The position numbers were made by a program, and so were the translations under genes. The notes under the pieces are model-generated. The model made no database searches. It had not been told where the DNA came from and was given only the letters and a program-made list of their open reading frames with translations. From JAGRAX01 sp041391365 (GTDB lineage Bacteria > Bdellovibrionota_G > JALEGL01 > JAGRMV01), in the NCBI GenBank assembly GCA_041391365.1, contig JAWKOC010000003.1:372001-436000 (forward strand): DNA of 64,000 bases, written 5' to 3'. Below, piece after piece: positions 17,373 through 25,720 of the stretch (position 1 is its first letter; the number at the start of each line of letters is the position of its first letter).

Positions 17373-17810
17373 ATGAAGAAAAAAGCAACATACTTCCTGA
17401 TCAGCCTTTTGAGCTTGGTTGCTTGTTCTTCCTTGCAAAATCAGCAAGCCGTTCAAGAGATGATCGAAGTTGGTTTCGAACCAACCCATATCCTTTCTCC
17501 AAATCTTGCGGAAACCCAGTTTGATAACATTCAGGAGTTTTCAGGTCTTGGCGAACCAGGTGCTCAGGTTGTCGTCACGCACGAAAACAAGATTCTTTGC
17601 AAGGCTTATGTTCAAGCCAGTGGTTTGTGGAGCTGCTCCAGTCAAAAAACCATCGATTCTGAGTCGAATGGAAAAATCGAAATTCTTGTTCAAAAAGATT
17701 CCTATACGCTGACCAAAACGTTTTTGGTTCCTTTTTATCGAATGACCATCGATCAAGATCACAAATTTGGAAACGCAACTTCCAAAAAAAGTCGAAACTT
17801 TCTGATCTAG
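17373..17810 (+). CDS. Small lipoprotein with a bacterial Ig-like segment
   Basis: A 145-aa protein. MKKK is followed by a hydrophobic run and the lipobox LVAC with Cys18. Residues from about 50 to 105 (GLGEPGAQVVVTHEN, then ASGLWSCSS) follow the pattern of bacterial Ig-like domains (GtgePGatVtV ... dGtWs), used in surface or periplasmic adhesion proteins. A TATGCT element lies only 12 bp before the ATG. Its TAG stop overlaps the stop of the convergent thpR gene in CTAG. The function is unknown. Confidence 0.75.
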   Translation: MKKKATYFLISLLSLVACSSLQNQQAVQEMIEVGFEPTHILSPNLAETQFDNIQEFSGLGEPGAQVVVTHENKILCKAYVQASGLWSCSSQKTIDSESNGKIEILVQKDSYTLTKTFLVPFYRMTIDQDHKFGNATSKKSRNFLI

Positions 17811-18382
17811 TTCTTCAAACAAAAACTTTTTTCAATCGCGTATCGAAGTTGATCATCTTCTCGAAAACTCTCATACAAATGAATGTGTGAAAGATGCAAA
17901 TGCAATTTCGGCAATGAAATATGATCTAGAATCTGATTCATGTGTCGGGTGGTGGATTCATCCATTTCGCCAAGCTTACGTCCAAAAGTCATATGAGGTC
18001 GAAAAACTTGTTGTCTCTTTTCCAGTCCCAGGATGTTCATGCAAAATTCATCAACTTCTTCTACAACTTCCTTACATCTGGATTTTTCTTCCTCAAATTC
18101 CAAAGCCAGAGCTCGTAAATTTCGTTGACCAAAAAAGCCCCATGCTTTGGGGACAAAGGTCAAAGGATGAAAGGACCAAGAGAGTTCTGACTGCAACAGC
18201 TCAGCTTTTTTTTCTCCGGGCAAGTGGCCAAGGAATTTTACAGTGATGTGATAATTTGTTTCTTTGATCCAACGAAAAGAATGATCGGAAAGAAGATGCT
18301 TGACTTCCATCAGAGATGACTCAAAGACGTTCAAAAAAGATGGCTCAATGGAAAAGCCGAAAAACATTCGATGCTGTTTCAT
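17807..18382 (-). CDS. thpR: RNA 2',3'-cyclic phosphodiesterase ThpR (LigT, 2H family)
   Basis: A 191-aa protein with the two HxTx motifs of 2H phosphoesterases: YHITVKFLG and RPHMTFGR. The family opens 2',3'-cyclic phosphates on RNA. The start at ATG 18382 (MKQHRMFFGF) places the gene 20 bp after the ferredoxin stop and gives the usual N-terminus. A longer frame to 18466 would overlap the ferredoxin gene and has no family support. Probably co-transcribed with the ferredoxin. Confidence 0.88.
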   Translation of the reverse strand: MKQHRMFFGFSIEPSFLNVFESSLMEVKHLLSDHSFRWIKETNYHITVKFLGHLPGEKKAELLQSELSWSFHPLTFVPKAWGFFGQRNLRALALEFEEEKSRCKEVVEEVDEFCMNILGLEKRQQVFRPHMTFGRKLGEMDESTTRHMNQILDHISLPKLHLHLSHIHLYESFREDDQLRYAIEKSFCLKN

Positions 18383-18402
18383 GAAATCTTTGAAAAATTT
18401 CT

Positions 18403-18681
18403 TCAATTGCCGACGTATTTGACGCTGATCGGACCCAAGATTTTGGCCTGACACGCCAATCGACAATTGGGTTTTGGAGCATACTCCTCAATCATATCTT
18501 GCTCGTCTTCTTCCATCTCAGATAAATTTTCCATTCCCGACTGCACTTCAACCAAACAGGTGCTGCAAGCGGCAGAACGACAACTCCAACCAATCTCTTC
18601 AATCTCCAATCGATCACACAGATCCAAAAGAGTTTCTCCTGCTTTGGCTTCAAAACTTTTTCCGTTGATGGTGATTTTCAT
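18403..18681 (-). CDS. [2Fe-2S] ferredoxin, plant/adrenodoxin-like fold
   Basis: A 92-aa electron carrier. The cluster ligands are evident in SCRSAACSTCLVEV (C-x4-C-x2-C) and the distal Cys in CRLACQ, following an ubiquitin-like N-terminus MKITINGKSFEA. Its redox partner is not apparent nearby. It is first in a two-gene unit with thpR and divergent from the PilT pair. Confidence 0.9.
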   Translation of the reverse strand: MKITINGKSFEAKAGETLLDLCDRLEIEEIGWSCRSAACSTCLVEVQSGMENLSEMEEDEQDMIEEYAPKPNCRLACQAKILGPISVKYVGN

Positions 18682-18818
18682 GAGGCATCTCCAAGGATGG
18701 GTTGTGTAAAGCCATAGTATAACGTTTTTTGTTTTCGAGTTGAAAGACGCGAAGAGACAAAATCACAAAATGTTTTTTGATTTGACAAAGTTGCAATGAA
18801 CGAAGGACAATAAGAGTC

Positions 18819-19868
18819 TTGTCAGATCTACAAAAACTATTGCTGAAAATGCCTGAGTTGGGGGCATCTGATTTGCACATCAGTGCTGACATGCCGGTCA
18901 TGATCCGAATCAACGGGATTCTCAAACCATTCACCAAAGAGCCAATGTCTCCCACGGCCACCAAGACCATGATCGCGAATCTTTTGACACCAGAGCAGCT
19001 CAAAAAATTTCAAACCACACGAGACTTGGATTTTTGTTACGAAATCAAAAATGTGGGGAGGTATAGAACCAACATTCTTCAACAACGAAAAGGCTTTGAT
19101 GCTGTTTTTCGGTTCATTCCACCGAAGATTCCCACCAAAGATGAGTTTCGCATTCCACAAAAAGCCTATGATCTGATCGATCTTCACCAAGGGTTGGTGT
19201 TGGTGACGGGAGGGACGCGAAGTGGAAAAACATCCACCTTGGCTTCGATGATTCAATATGTAAACGAAACCAGAAAAGCACACATTCTTACCATTGAAGA
19301 TCCCATCGAATATGTGTTTCCCAAAGCCAAGTCTTTGGTCAATCAACGAGAAATCACCAAGCATACCAAATCGGCAGCCAATGCTCTCAAAGCTGCTCTT
19401 CGACAAGATCCAGACATCATTGTGATTGGGGAAATGCGAGATTTGGAAACCATACAATTGGCCATTTCTGCTTCTGAAACCGGACATTTGGTGGTGAGTA
19501 CATTGCAAACGCAAGGGGCTCACAAGACCATCGATCGTGTGGTTGATTCCTATCCTGCGGGGCAGGCCAACCAAATTCGTACCATGCTTTCTGAGTCTTT
19601 GCGTGGTGTGATTTCTCAACAGCTGATTCCAAAAGCAGATGGTTCGGGCATGGTTCTCGCGGCCGAAATTTTGTTGTCCAACTTGAGTTTGGCGAACTTG
19701 ATTCGAGATGCAAAAACCTTTCAAATTCCATCCATTTTGCAAACCGGAAAAGCCTTGGGAATGAAGAACATGGCCACAGCTTTGCAAGAACTTGTGACCG
19801 AAGGATTGATCACCAAGGATGAAATGGTCAAACGATTGCCCAAGGCAGAAAAGAGAGCGACTGAGTAA
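18819..19868 (+). CDS. PilT-family type IV pilus ATPase, divergent paralogue
   Basis: A 349-aa hexameric retraction-ATPase homologue. Start TTG 18819 is supported because the resulting N-terminus (LQKLLLKM...GASDLHIS) aligns with that of the next gene. Walker A is GGTRSGKTST, the Asp box TIEDPIEY, and Walker B VIGEMRDLETI. The normal His box (GTLHTNSA in the neighbour) reads STLQTQGA, so the histidine is replaced by glutamine. Such changes occur in accessory PilT-like proteins. It forms an operon with the canonical copy 3 bp downstream. TTGACA-18 bp-GACAAT (18782-18811) ends just 7 bp before the start. Confidence 0.9.
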   Translation: MSDLQKLLLKMPELGASDLHISADMPVMIRINGILKPFTKEPMSPTATKTMIANLLTPEQLKKFQTTRDLDFCYEIKNVGRYRTNILQQRKGFDAVFRFIPPKIPTKDEFRIPQKAYDLIDLHQGLVLVTGGTRSGKTSTLASMIQYVNETRKAHILTIEDPIEYVFPKAKSLVNQREITKHTKSAANALKAALRQDPDIIVIGEMRDLETIQLAISASETGHLVVSTLQTQGAHKTIDRVVDSYPAGQANQIRTMLSESLRGVISQQLIPKADGSGMVLAAEILLSNLSLANLIRDAKTFQIPSILQTGKALGMKNMATALQELVTEGLITKDEMVKRLPKAEKRATE

Positions 19869-19871
19869 GTT

Positions 19872-20948
19872 ATGGCTGTGATCGATCAAATGCTACTCAA
19901 AATGAAAAACGATGGGGCATCGGATTTGCACTTGTCGACGGGATTTCCCCCTTTGCTACGTTTGAAAAGTGAAGTGATTCCAATTTCTGATCAGCCGCTC
20001 ACGCATGAGGCTCTAACCAAAATTTTGTTTGAGATCATGAACAAATCTCAAGTTGAAAAGGCCAAATCCAATTGGGATGTAGACTTTGCCTACTCGATCG
20101 AAGGAGTAGCACGATTTCGGGCCAATGTGTTTTTCAGTCATCGAGGGATTGGGGGAGTATTCCGGATCATTCCTGCGGACATCATCCCTTTGGAAAAACT
20201 CAATCTTCCTCCCATTGTCACGACTTTATCTGAACTGCAAAAAGGAATGGTGTTGGTCACAGGTCCCACGGGAAGTGGAAAATCTACGACCTTGGCGTCC
20301 ATGATTGATCACATCAACAGCAACATTGGAGGTCACATCATTACGATTGAGGATCCCATCGAGTTTGTGCATCCTCCCAAAAAAGCCTTGATTACGCAGC
20401 GGGAAGTTCACAACCACACCAAAAGTTTTGCCAACGCTCTCAAGGCTGCGTGTCGAGAAGATCCGGACATCATTTTGGTGGGGGAGATGCGAGACTTGGA
20501 AACCATTCGTTTGGCGTTGTCTGCCGCTGAATTGGGAGTATTGGTGTTTGGAACGCTTCATACCAACAGCGCCTCGAAAACCGTGGATCGAATCATCGAT
20601 ACCTTTCCCGAAGAAGAACAAAACCAAATTCGATCCATGCTTGCCGAATCTCTCAAAGGAGTGATTGCACAGCAGCTTCTCCGAACCAAAGATGGAAAAG
20701 GCCGATGTGCGGCCATCGAAGTGTTGGTGGGTGGAACGGCGCTTGCCTCGATGATTCGAGAAAACAAAACCACACAGATTGCTTCTATGATTCAAACCCG
20801 TTCCGGTGAGGGCATGATCTCCATGGACAAATTTTTGATGAAACTCGTCCAAGACGACAAAATCACCATGTCGGAGGCAAGAACCAAAGCCCACGACAAA
20901 AAGCTGTTCATCCAGCCGGGAGAAGCCGTCGATCCCATGGAACACTGA
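19872..20948 (+). CDS. pilT: PilT/PilU-type type IV pilus retraction ATPase
   Basis: A 358-aa protein with canonical motifs: GASDLHLS at the N-terminus, Walker A GPTGSGKSTT, TIEDPIEFVH, Walker B LVGEMRDLETIR and His box GTLHTNSASKT. The segment ALASMIRENKT matches the C-terminal AIRNLIRE region required for retraction in PilT. It powers pilus depolymerisation for twitching or DNA uptake at the inner membrane. The tail ending DPMEH is longer than in the preceding paralogue, which is a feature of PilU-type proteins, so PilT and PilU cannot be separated firmly. Confidence 0.92.
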   Translation: MAVIDQMLLKMKNDGASDLHLSTGFPPLLRLKSEVIPISDQPLTHEALTKILFEIMNKSQVEKAKSNWDVDFAYSIEGVARFRANVFFSHRGIGGVFRIIPADIIPLEKLNLPPIVTTLSELQKGMVLVTGPTGSGKSTTLASMIDHINSNIGGHIITIEDPIEFVHPPKKALITQREVHNHTKSFANALKAACREDPDIILVGEMRDLETIRLALSAAELGVLVFGTLHTNSASKTVDRIIDTFPEEEQNQIRSMLAESLKGVIAQQLLRTKDGKGRCAAIEVLVGGTALASMIRENKTTQIASMIQTRSGEGMISMDKFLMKLVQDDKITMSEARTKAHDKKLFIQPGEAVDPMEH

Positions 20949-21033
20949 TTTTTGTCTTTTTGGACATTCCACCTTCTCTTGCCACGAACCCACTGGACCT
21001 TCCCTTTCGAATGGACTATAGCAGTGTCCAACC

Positions 21034-21681
21034 ATGAAAAAGCTGCAAATCACGGAGATTTTTCACTCGCTTCAAGGAGAAGCCACACAAGCGGGGAGAC
21101 CTACGGTGTTTGTTCGACTTACAGGATGCCCTCTGCGATGTACCTATTGTGATACGGAATATGCTTTTCATGGAGGGACTTCCATGAGCGTAGAGGAAGT
21201 TGTAGAGCGCGTAACTTCCTATGATTGCAACTTGGTAGAAGTTACGGGCGGAGAGCCACTGTCTCAGCCTCTAGCCTTTGAACTTTTGCGTGTTCTCGCT
21301 GAAAAAGGTTTTGAACTCATGTTGGAAACCAGTGGAGCCCTTTCCATTGAACAGGTTCATGCCAAGGTCAAAGTGATCATGGACATCAAAACTCCAAGTT
21401 CCGGTGAATCCCATCGCAATCTGTGGGACAACATTCAGCATCTTCAAAAAGAAAAAGATGAAATCAAATTCGTTGTATCGGATCAAAAAGATCTAGAGTA
21501 TTGCGACGAGATTGTTCGCAAACATCAGTTGCAAGAAAAAGCGACGTTGTTGCTTTCGCCAAATTTTGGAAAGATCGATCATCAAAAAGTGGCATCATGG
21601 ATTTTACAGTCAAAGATCCCCTATCGCATGCAATTGCAAATGCACAAATACATTTGGGATCCCCAAGCAAGAGGTGTGTAG
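21034..21681 (+). CDS. queE: 7-carboxy-7-deazaguanine synthase (radical SAM) QueE
   Basis: A 215-aa radical SAM enzyme converting 6-carboxytetrahydropterin to CDG in 7-deazaguanine (queuosine) synthesis. The cluster motif is GCPLRCTYCDTEYAF (CxxxCxxC), preceded by FHSLQGEA...GRPTVFVRLTG. VTGGEPLSQP and IMDIKTPSSGE are typical of QueE. It is the first gene of a tight queEDCF operon. TGGACC-17 bp-TATAGC (20994-21022) lies immediately upstream of an ATG that lacks an SD. Confidence 0.95.
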   Translation: MKKLQITEIFHSLQGEATQAGRPTVFVRLTGCPLRCTYCDTEYAFHGGTSMSVEEVVERVTSYDCNLVEVTGGEPLSQPLAFELLRVLAEKGFELMLETSGALSIEQVHAKVKVIMDIKTPSSGESHRNLWDNIQHLQKEKDEIKFVVSDQKDLEYCDEIVRKHQLQEKATLLLSPNFGKIDHQKVASWILQSKIPYRMQLQMHKYIWDPQARGV

Positions 21682-22055
21682 TGTCGCGTGTGCAAATGAC
21701 GGTTGAATTTCACTTGGATGTTGCCCATTGGATGGATGATTTTCCGGAAGGAAATCCCAACCGAAGACTTCATGGTCACAGTTATCTTGGGACCCTGATC
21801 ATGGAAGGACCTATCGATGCCCAGCGAGGCGTTCTATTGGAATACCAAGAACTGATGGACAAGCTTTCCCCCATTTTGAATCACTTTGATCATCGTCTTT
21901 TGAATGAACTGGAAGGACTGGCTGTTCCAAGCACGGAGTTGCTTGCGCAGCAGCTTTTTGAAAAATGCAAAACAGAAATTCCTGAAGTGGTCGGAGTCGA
22001 ATTGTTTCGGCCGACCATGGGAATGAAAGTTCGTTACCCAGCCCCCAAGGTCTGA
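21681..22055 (+). CDS. queD: QueD/PTPS-family 6-carboxytetrahydropterin synthase-like protein lacking the catalytic cysteine
   Basis: A 124-aa protein of the tunnelling-fold PTPS family. The GTG at 21681 overlaps the queE stop (TAGTG), with AAGAGG just upstream. Zinc-ligand histidines are present in LDVAHW and RRLHGHSY, and FDHRLLNE follows. In E. coli QueD the sequence before LHGHS is HKCGR with the catalytic Cys27. Here it is NPNRR, so the cysteine is absent, and the downstream ETCTAG-type motif reads RPTMGM. Position between queE and queC argues for the 7-deazaguanine pathway, but activity may differ or be lost. A second queD may exist elsewhere. Confidence 0.85.
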   Translation: MSRVQMTVEFHLDVAHWMDDFPEGNPNRRLHGHSYLGTLIMEGPIDAQRGVLLEYQELMDKLSPILNHFDHRLLNELEGLAVPSTELLAQQLFEKCKTEIPEVVGVELFRPTMGMKVRYPAPKV

Positions 22056-22057
22056 TC

Positions 22058-22723
22058 ATGGAAGCGTTGGTACTTTTTTCCGGTGGACAAGATTCTACGA
22101 CTTCTCTTCTTTGGGCCAAAGAACGTTTTTCTCGCGTTCATGCCCTATCGTTTGACTATGGCCAACGGCATCGAATTGAATTGGAATGTGCACAGGCCTT
22201 GTGCAAAACCTTGGATGTTTCTCAAAAAATTGTCGATCTTACTTTTCTCTCGGATTTGCACACCAATGCACTGACCTCACAGGTGGTGGAAATCTCTCTT
22301 CAGGGAGGCATGAACCAGTTGCCCTCTACCTTTGTTCCTGGACGAAACGCATTGTTTTTGACTGTGGCTGCCGCGTATGGTGTTCCCAAGAACATTCATC
22401 ATCTGGTGTTGGGTGCATGTGAAGTGGATTATTCGGGGTATCCAGATTGTCGTCAGGAATTTGTTCAGTCGCAGGAAAAAACATTGTCCCTTGCTTGCGA
22501 TACGCAGCTCACCATTCATACACCGTTGATGAATCTAACCAAGGCGCAGACCTTTGAAATGGCGGATCAGCTTGGTGGGTTGGATCTGATTGTAGAGCAA
22601 ACCCACACTTGTTATCATGGAGAGCGAAAACAGCGAATGGATTGGGGCTATGGATGCGGAACATGTCCGGCTTGCACGCTTCGGAAAAATGGGTATGAAG
22701 AATTTGTCCGCAACAAAACCTAA
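22058..22723 (+). CDS. queC: 7-cyano-7-deazaguanine synthase QueC
   Basis: A 221-aa ATP-dependent enzyme turning CDG into preQ0. The N-terminal PP-loop SGGQDSTTS, FDYGQRHRIEL, and TFVPGRNALFL are diagnostic, as is the C-terminal zinc-binding GCGTCPACTLRK with an earlier cysteine in HTCYHGE. The start ATG is two bases after the queD stop. Confidence 0.96.
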   Translation: MEALVLFSGGQDSTTSLLWAKERFSRVHALSFDYGQRHRIELECAQALCKTLDVSQKIVDLTFLSDLHTNALTSQVVEISLQGGMNQLPSTFVPGRNALFLTVAAAYGVPKNIHHLVLGACEVDYSGYPDCRQEFVQSQEKTLSLACDTQLTIHTPLMNLTKAQTFEMADQLGGLDLIVEQTHTCYHGERKQRMDWGYGCGTCPACTLRKNGYEEFVRNKT

Positions 22724-22732
22724 GGAGATAGA

Positions 22733-23122
22733 ATGGCTCAAGCTGAAGGAAAAACCATCGCTTTTGAAAACCCGGATACTGTAGACCCCAAAGTTTTGGA
22801 AACCTTTCCCTATGAAGGGCCAAACCAATGGATCACCTATACGACAAATGAATTTTCGGCGGTGTGTCCGTTTTCCGGTCTTCCCGATCTTGCAACCGTG
22901 GTGGTGGAGTACATGCCTGGAGATTGTTGCGTGGAGCTCAAGTCATTGAAGTACTACTATCTTTCGTATCGGAATGTTGGTATTTATCAGGAAGATGTTA
23001 CCGCCAAGTTGTACAATGATTTGTATAGACTTCTCAAACCCCAAAAAATGAAATTGACAGTAACCTACCAAACACGAGGTGGGATCGATACGGTCAGCAG
23101 CATCCATAGCGATGACCAATGA
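22733..23122 (+). CDS. queF: NADPH-dependent preQ0 reductase QueF (type I)
   Basis: A 129-aa unimodular QueF of the T-fold family, reducing preQ0 to preQ1. The nucleophilic cysteine is in SAVCPFSGLPDL. The QueF NADPH motif region is VELKSLKYYYLSYRNVGIYQE with substrate-binding glutamates. AAGGAG lies 6 bp before the ATG. It completes an operon able to go from 6-carboxypterin to preQ1. The final steps (Tgt, QueA) are not in the window. Confidence 0.95.
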   Translation: MAQAEGKTIAFENPDTVDPKVLETFPYEGPNQWITYTTNEFSAVCPFSGLPDLATVVVEYMPGDCCVELKSLKYYYLSYRNVGIYQEDVTAKLYNDLYRLLKPQKMKLTVTYQTRGGIDTVSSIHSDDQ

Positions 23123-23129
23123 AAATCGC

Positions 23130-23158
23130 TTGACCTGGAAAAAAATCATGCGTAGGCA
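23130..23158 (+). promoter_or_regulatory. Putative promoter of the subtilase gene, abutting the start codon
   Basis: TTGACC (23130-23135), 17 bp, TAGGCA (23153-23158), then six bases and ATG. Transcription from it would start at or next to the start codon (leaderless). Confidence 0.4.
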
Positions 23159-23164
23159 CAATGC

Positions 23165-25072
23165 ATGAACAAACAGACCATTTTCTCACGGGTTTTTGCA
23201 GCACTGGTTTTTCTTGGCTTGGGGGTCTCATCAACTCCAGTTGTCCATTCGCAGGAAAAAATTCCTGTGCGTTCGGCAAGCGATCTACCTCAATTCAATT
23301 ACAAGGTGTCGTTGAGTGAGTTTGGTGGAGACTATGCCAACATTCCCCATCCAGAGTATCGATCTGTTGTCGAGAGACTTGCGCGGGAGCTTCTCGCCAA
23401 CATCGAATCCACACTGAAAAAATATGACATTCAAGACGTGGCGACGCTTCAAAATTATTGGACGTTGGCTGGGATTGCACATTTTATGTTGGGCAACTTT
23501 GATGCCTATGCGCAGTATACCCAATGGAGGATGGACCAAGAATCCAAAGAAGCCATCAAGCAAACCACGAGTTTGTTCTATCGTGCCTATGCGCAAGCTC
23601 AAAAAGAGGACCGAAATTTTGATCAAGTGTTGAGAGAGCTGTTGGATGGCATCAACTATGAAATTGCCTACAAAGAGATTTGGGTTTTTCAAGGTCGGGC
23701 CACGATTTTGGAAAAAGAGTTTGTTTCAGCATTGCTCAACCATAGACTTTCTCAAATCTTTCATTCTCAAGCTGAAGAGGTGGGACAATCCGTTGTAATT
23801 TCGATTTTGAATTATTTCATCAACCTCAACTATGTCATCCCATACAATGAACAAGTCCTGCAAGTGATACGAGAATATGTCGAAGAAAACAAAGATCGCA
23901 TTCAGGTTGCTTCAATTTTTCCTTCGACCCCCATTTATGATCGAGCCGGAGAAGGTGTATTGATCGGAATTTGGGATTCAGGAGTGGATCCCGATACCTA
24001 TGAGCGGTTCCTATGGAACAACAAAGAGGAAAAAATGGATGGGATTGATAACGATGGAAATGGATTTGTGGATGACATTCATGGTCCTTCGTATGATTTG
24101 GAAAGCCGAATCACGACAGGAAGTTTGTACCCCATCGAAAATTTTCTCGACCAAGCTGCCGAAAAAGAAATGTATGAATATGAAAAAGGACAAATCGACC
24201 TTTTTGATTTTGGATTGACTCCGAATGAATCACCCAGCATTCAAACCTACAAAAAAGTTAACAATCAGGCGATCACACCTGAAGCACAACAAAAGTTAGA
24301 AGTGCATTCTGGAGTGTATTCCAACTATATCCATGGGAGTCATGTTGCAGGGATAGCGATCGAAGGAAATCCCTATGCCAAAATTTTATCTGCTCGCATT
24401 ACCTATCCACACACCTTCATTCCACCCAAACCGACCTTGGCAGGCATGCATCGTGAAGCCAAAAGTTATCGAGACACCGTGGATTATTTCAAAAGGCAGG
24501 GTGTAAAAGTTGTAAACATGAGTTTTGGTAGCACCTATGATGATTTGGACGAAGCCCTGGAAAAAAACGGTGTTTCTAACATTCAACGCAGAAAGATCCT
24601 GGCAAAAAGATATTTTCATATCATCGAAAAAAGCTTGTATGAAGCAATGGCTGGAGCCCCGGACATCTTGTTTGTGGTTGCAGCGGGCAACAGCAACAAC
24701 AACAATGAGTTTAGTCAAATGATTCCCAGCAAGTTTGATCTACCCAACATTCTCACGGTGGGGGCTGTGGATGCACAGGGAAAAATCGCTGGTTTTACCA
24801 CGACCGGAAAAGTAGATATCTATGCCAACGGTGAAAACGTGCTCAGCAAAGTTCCTCGGCGGCGTCCCCTACATCTATCAGGGACTTCGATGGCGGCTCC
24901 TCAGGTGACCAATCTGGCAGGAAAATTGTGGGCCTTGTATCCTTATCTTGGAGTCAATCAAGTCAAGGCATTGATTTTGGACAATGCTGTTGATGTGGAT
25001 TCCGAGGGCCTCACCTTATCGGTCATCGATGCCCCGACAAGTTTGAAAAAAGCTTCGGCCTATGGCCACTAA
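23165..25072 (+). CDS. Secreted subtilisin-like (S8) serine protease
   Basis: A 635-aa protein with a signal peptide (about residues 1-30, ending near VVHSQ) and a long N-terminal helical pro-region of about 230 residues without a recognised domain. The S8 catalytic domain then carries Asp in LIGIWDSGVD, His in HGSHVAGIA, oxyanion Asn in VVAAGNSNNNN and Ser in SGTSMAAPQVTN. An acidic loop DGIDNDGNGFVDD just after the Asp motif looks calcium-binding and is common in subtilases of delta-type bacteria. A roughly 130-residue insertion separates Asp and His motifs. Probably secreted or periplasmic. The target is unknown. Confidence 0.92.
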   Translation: MNKQTIFSRVFAALVFLGLGVSSTPVVHSQEKIPVRSASDLPQFNYKVSLSEFGGDYANIPHPEYRSVVERLARELLANIESTLKKYDIQDVATLQNYWTLAGIAHFMLGNFDAYAQYTQWRMDQESKEAIKQTTSLFYRAYAQAQKEDRNFDQVLRELLDGINYEIAYKEIWVFQGRATILEKEFVSALLNHRLSQIFHSQAEEVGQSVVISILNYFINLNYVIPYNEQVLQVIREYVEENKDRIQVASIFPSTPIYDRAGEGVLIGIWDSGVDPDTYERFLWNNKEEKMDGIDNDGNGFVDDIHGPSYDLESRITTGSLYPIENFLDQAAEKEMYEYEKGQIDLFDFGLTPNESPSIQTYKKVNNQAITPEAQQKLEVHSGVYSNYIHGSHVAGIAIEGNPYAKILSARITYPHTFIPPKPTLAGMHREAKSYRDTVDYFKRQGVKVVNMSFGSTYDDLDEALEKNGVSNIQRRKILAKRYFHIIEKSLYEAMAGAPDILFVVAAGNSNNNNEFSQMIPSKFDLPNILTVGAVDAQGKIAGFTTTGKVDIYANGENVLSKVPRRRPLHLSGTSMAAPQVTNLAGKLWALYPYLGVNQVKALILDNAVDVDSEGLTLSVIDAPTSLKKASAYGH

Positions 25073-25100
25073 AATGTTTCTAAAGCCCAAAAAGAATTCA

Positions 25101-25130
25101 TTGATCTGGGATCTGGGCCAAAAATATGCT
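25101..25130 (+). promoter_or_regulatory. Putative promoter of the DUF2911 gene
   Basis: TTGATC (25101-25106), 18 bp and TATGCT (25125-25130) end 11 bp before the ATG at 25142. No SD is visible. Confidence 0.4.
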
Positions 25131-25141
25131 TTAATCAGACC

Positions 25142-25687
25142 ATGAAAAACGCATTTGCTATAGGTACATGGGTGTTGGTTCTGGCGGCCTCAACTTTGGG
25201 GTATGCCGCTGTAGACTTTCCGGGCCTCGATAAAAGTCCAGCGGACATCAGCATTTTTCCTTCCAAAGGAGAAAAGAGAGTGGCCAAGGTCATTTACAGT
25301 CGCCCTCAGATCAATGGGAGACATATTTTTGGAGACTTGGTCAAATATGGCGAAGTGTGGCGAACGGGGGCCAATGAGGCCACGGAAATCACCTTTTATC
25401 AAGATGTTACCATTCAAAACACCAAGATTCCTGCAGGGACCTACACTCTTTTCACGATTCCCAACAAATCGCAGTGGACTGTGATTCTTAGTCGGGCCAC
25501 GCATCAATGGGGTGCCTATGATTACAAAAAAGATCAGGATTTGGTTCGATTGACCGTAACCCCCGAACATGTAGACAAAACGGTTGAAGCTCTATCGATT
25601 GTATTTGACGAATCTGAAAACCAAGAAGTTGTGAATTTGGTTCTGGCCTGGGAAAATACACAAATCAACGTTCCCATCTCATATTGA
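25142..25687 (+). CDS. DUF2911 family exported protein
   Basis: A 181-aa protein with a signal peptide ending near LGYAA. The DUF2911 core is clear: IYSRPQINGRHIFG, VWRTGANEATEI, IPAGTYTLFTIP, WTVILS and a C-terminal beta-rich stretch. Proteins of this family are common in Bacteroidetes and delta-type bacteria and have no established function. It stands as a single gene. Confidence 0.88.
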   Translation: MKNAFAIGTWVLVLAASTLGYAAVDFPGLDKSPADISIFPSKGEKRVAKVIYSRPQINGRHIFGDLVKYGEVWRTGANEATEITFYQDVTIQNTKIPAGTYTLFTIPNKSQWTVILSRATHQWGAYDYKKDQDLVRLTVTPEHVDKTVEALSIVFDESENQEVVNLVLAWENTQINVPISY

Positions 25688-25720
25688 TCATGATGAGATC
25701 CTAGGTCCGTAGCCAACAAG

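Noticed and set aside
20949..21033. A preQ1 riboswitch upstream of the queEDCF operon
   Set aside because: The 85-bp region lacks the H-type pseudoknot pattern and A-rich tail. It looks like a simple promoter.
20226..21053. A 275-codon minus-strand frame opposite the second PilT gene and queE start
   Set aside because: Shadow of conserved coding sequence. Contains no known motif and no start site.
21501..21680. A 60-residue N-terminal extension of QueD
   Set aside because: It lies entirely inside queE in another frame. The GTG at 21681 with AAGAGG upstream gives the family-length protein.
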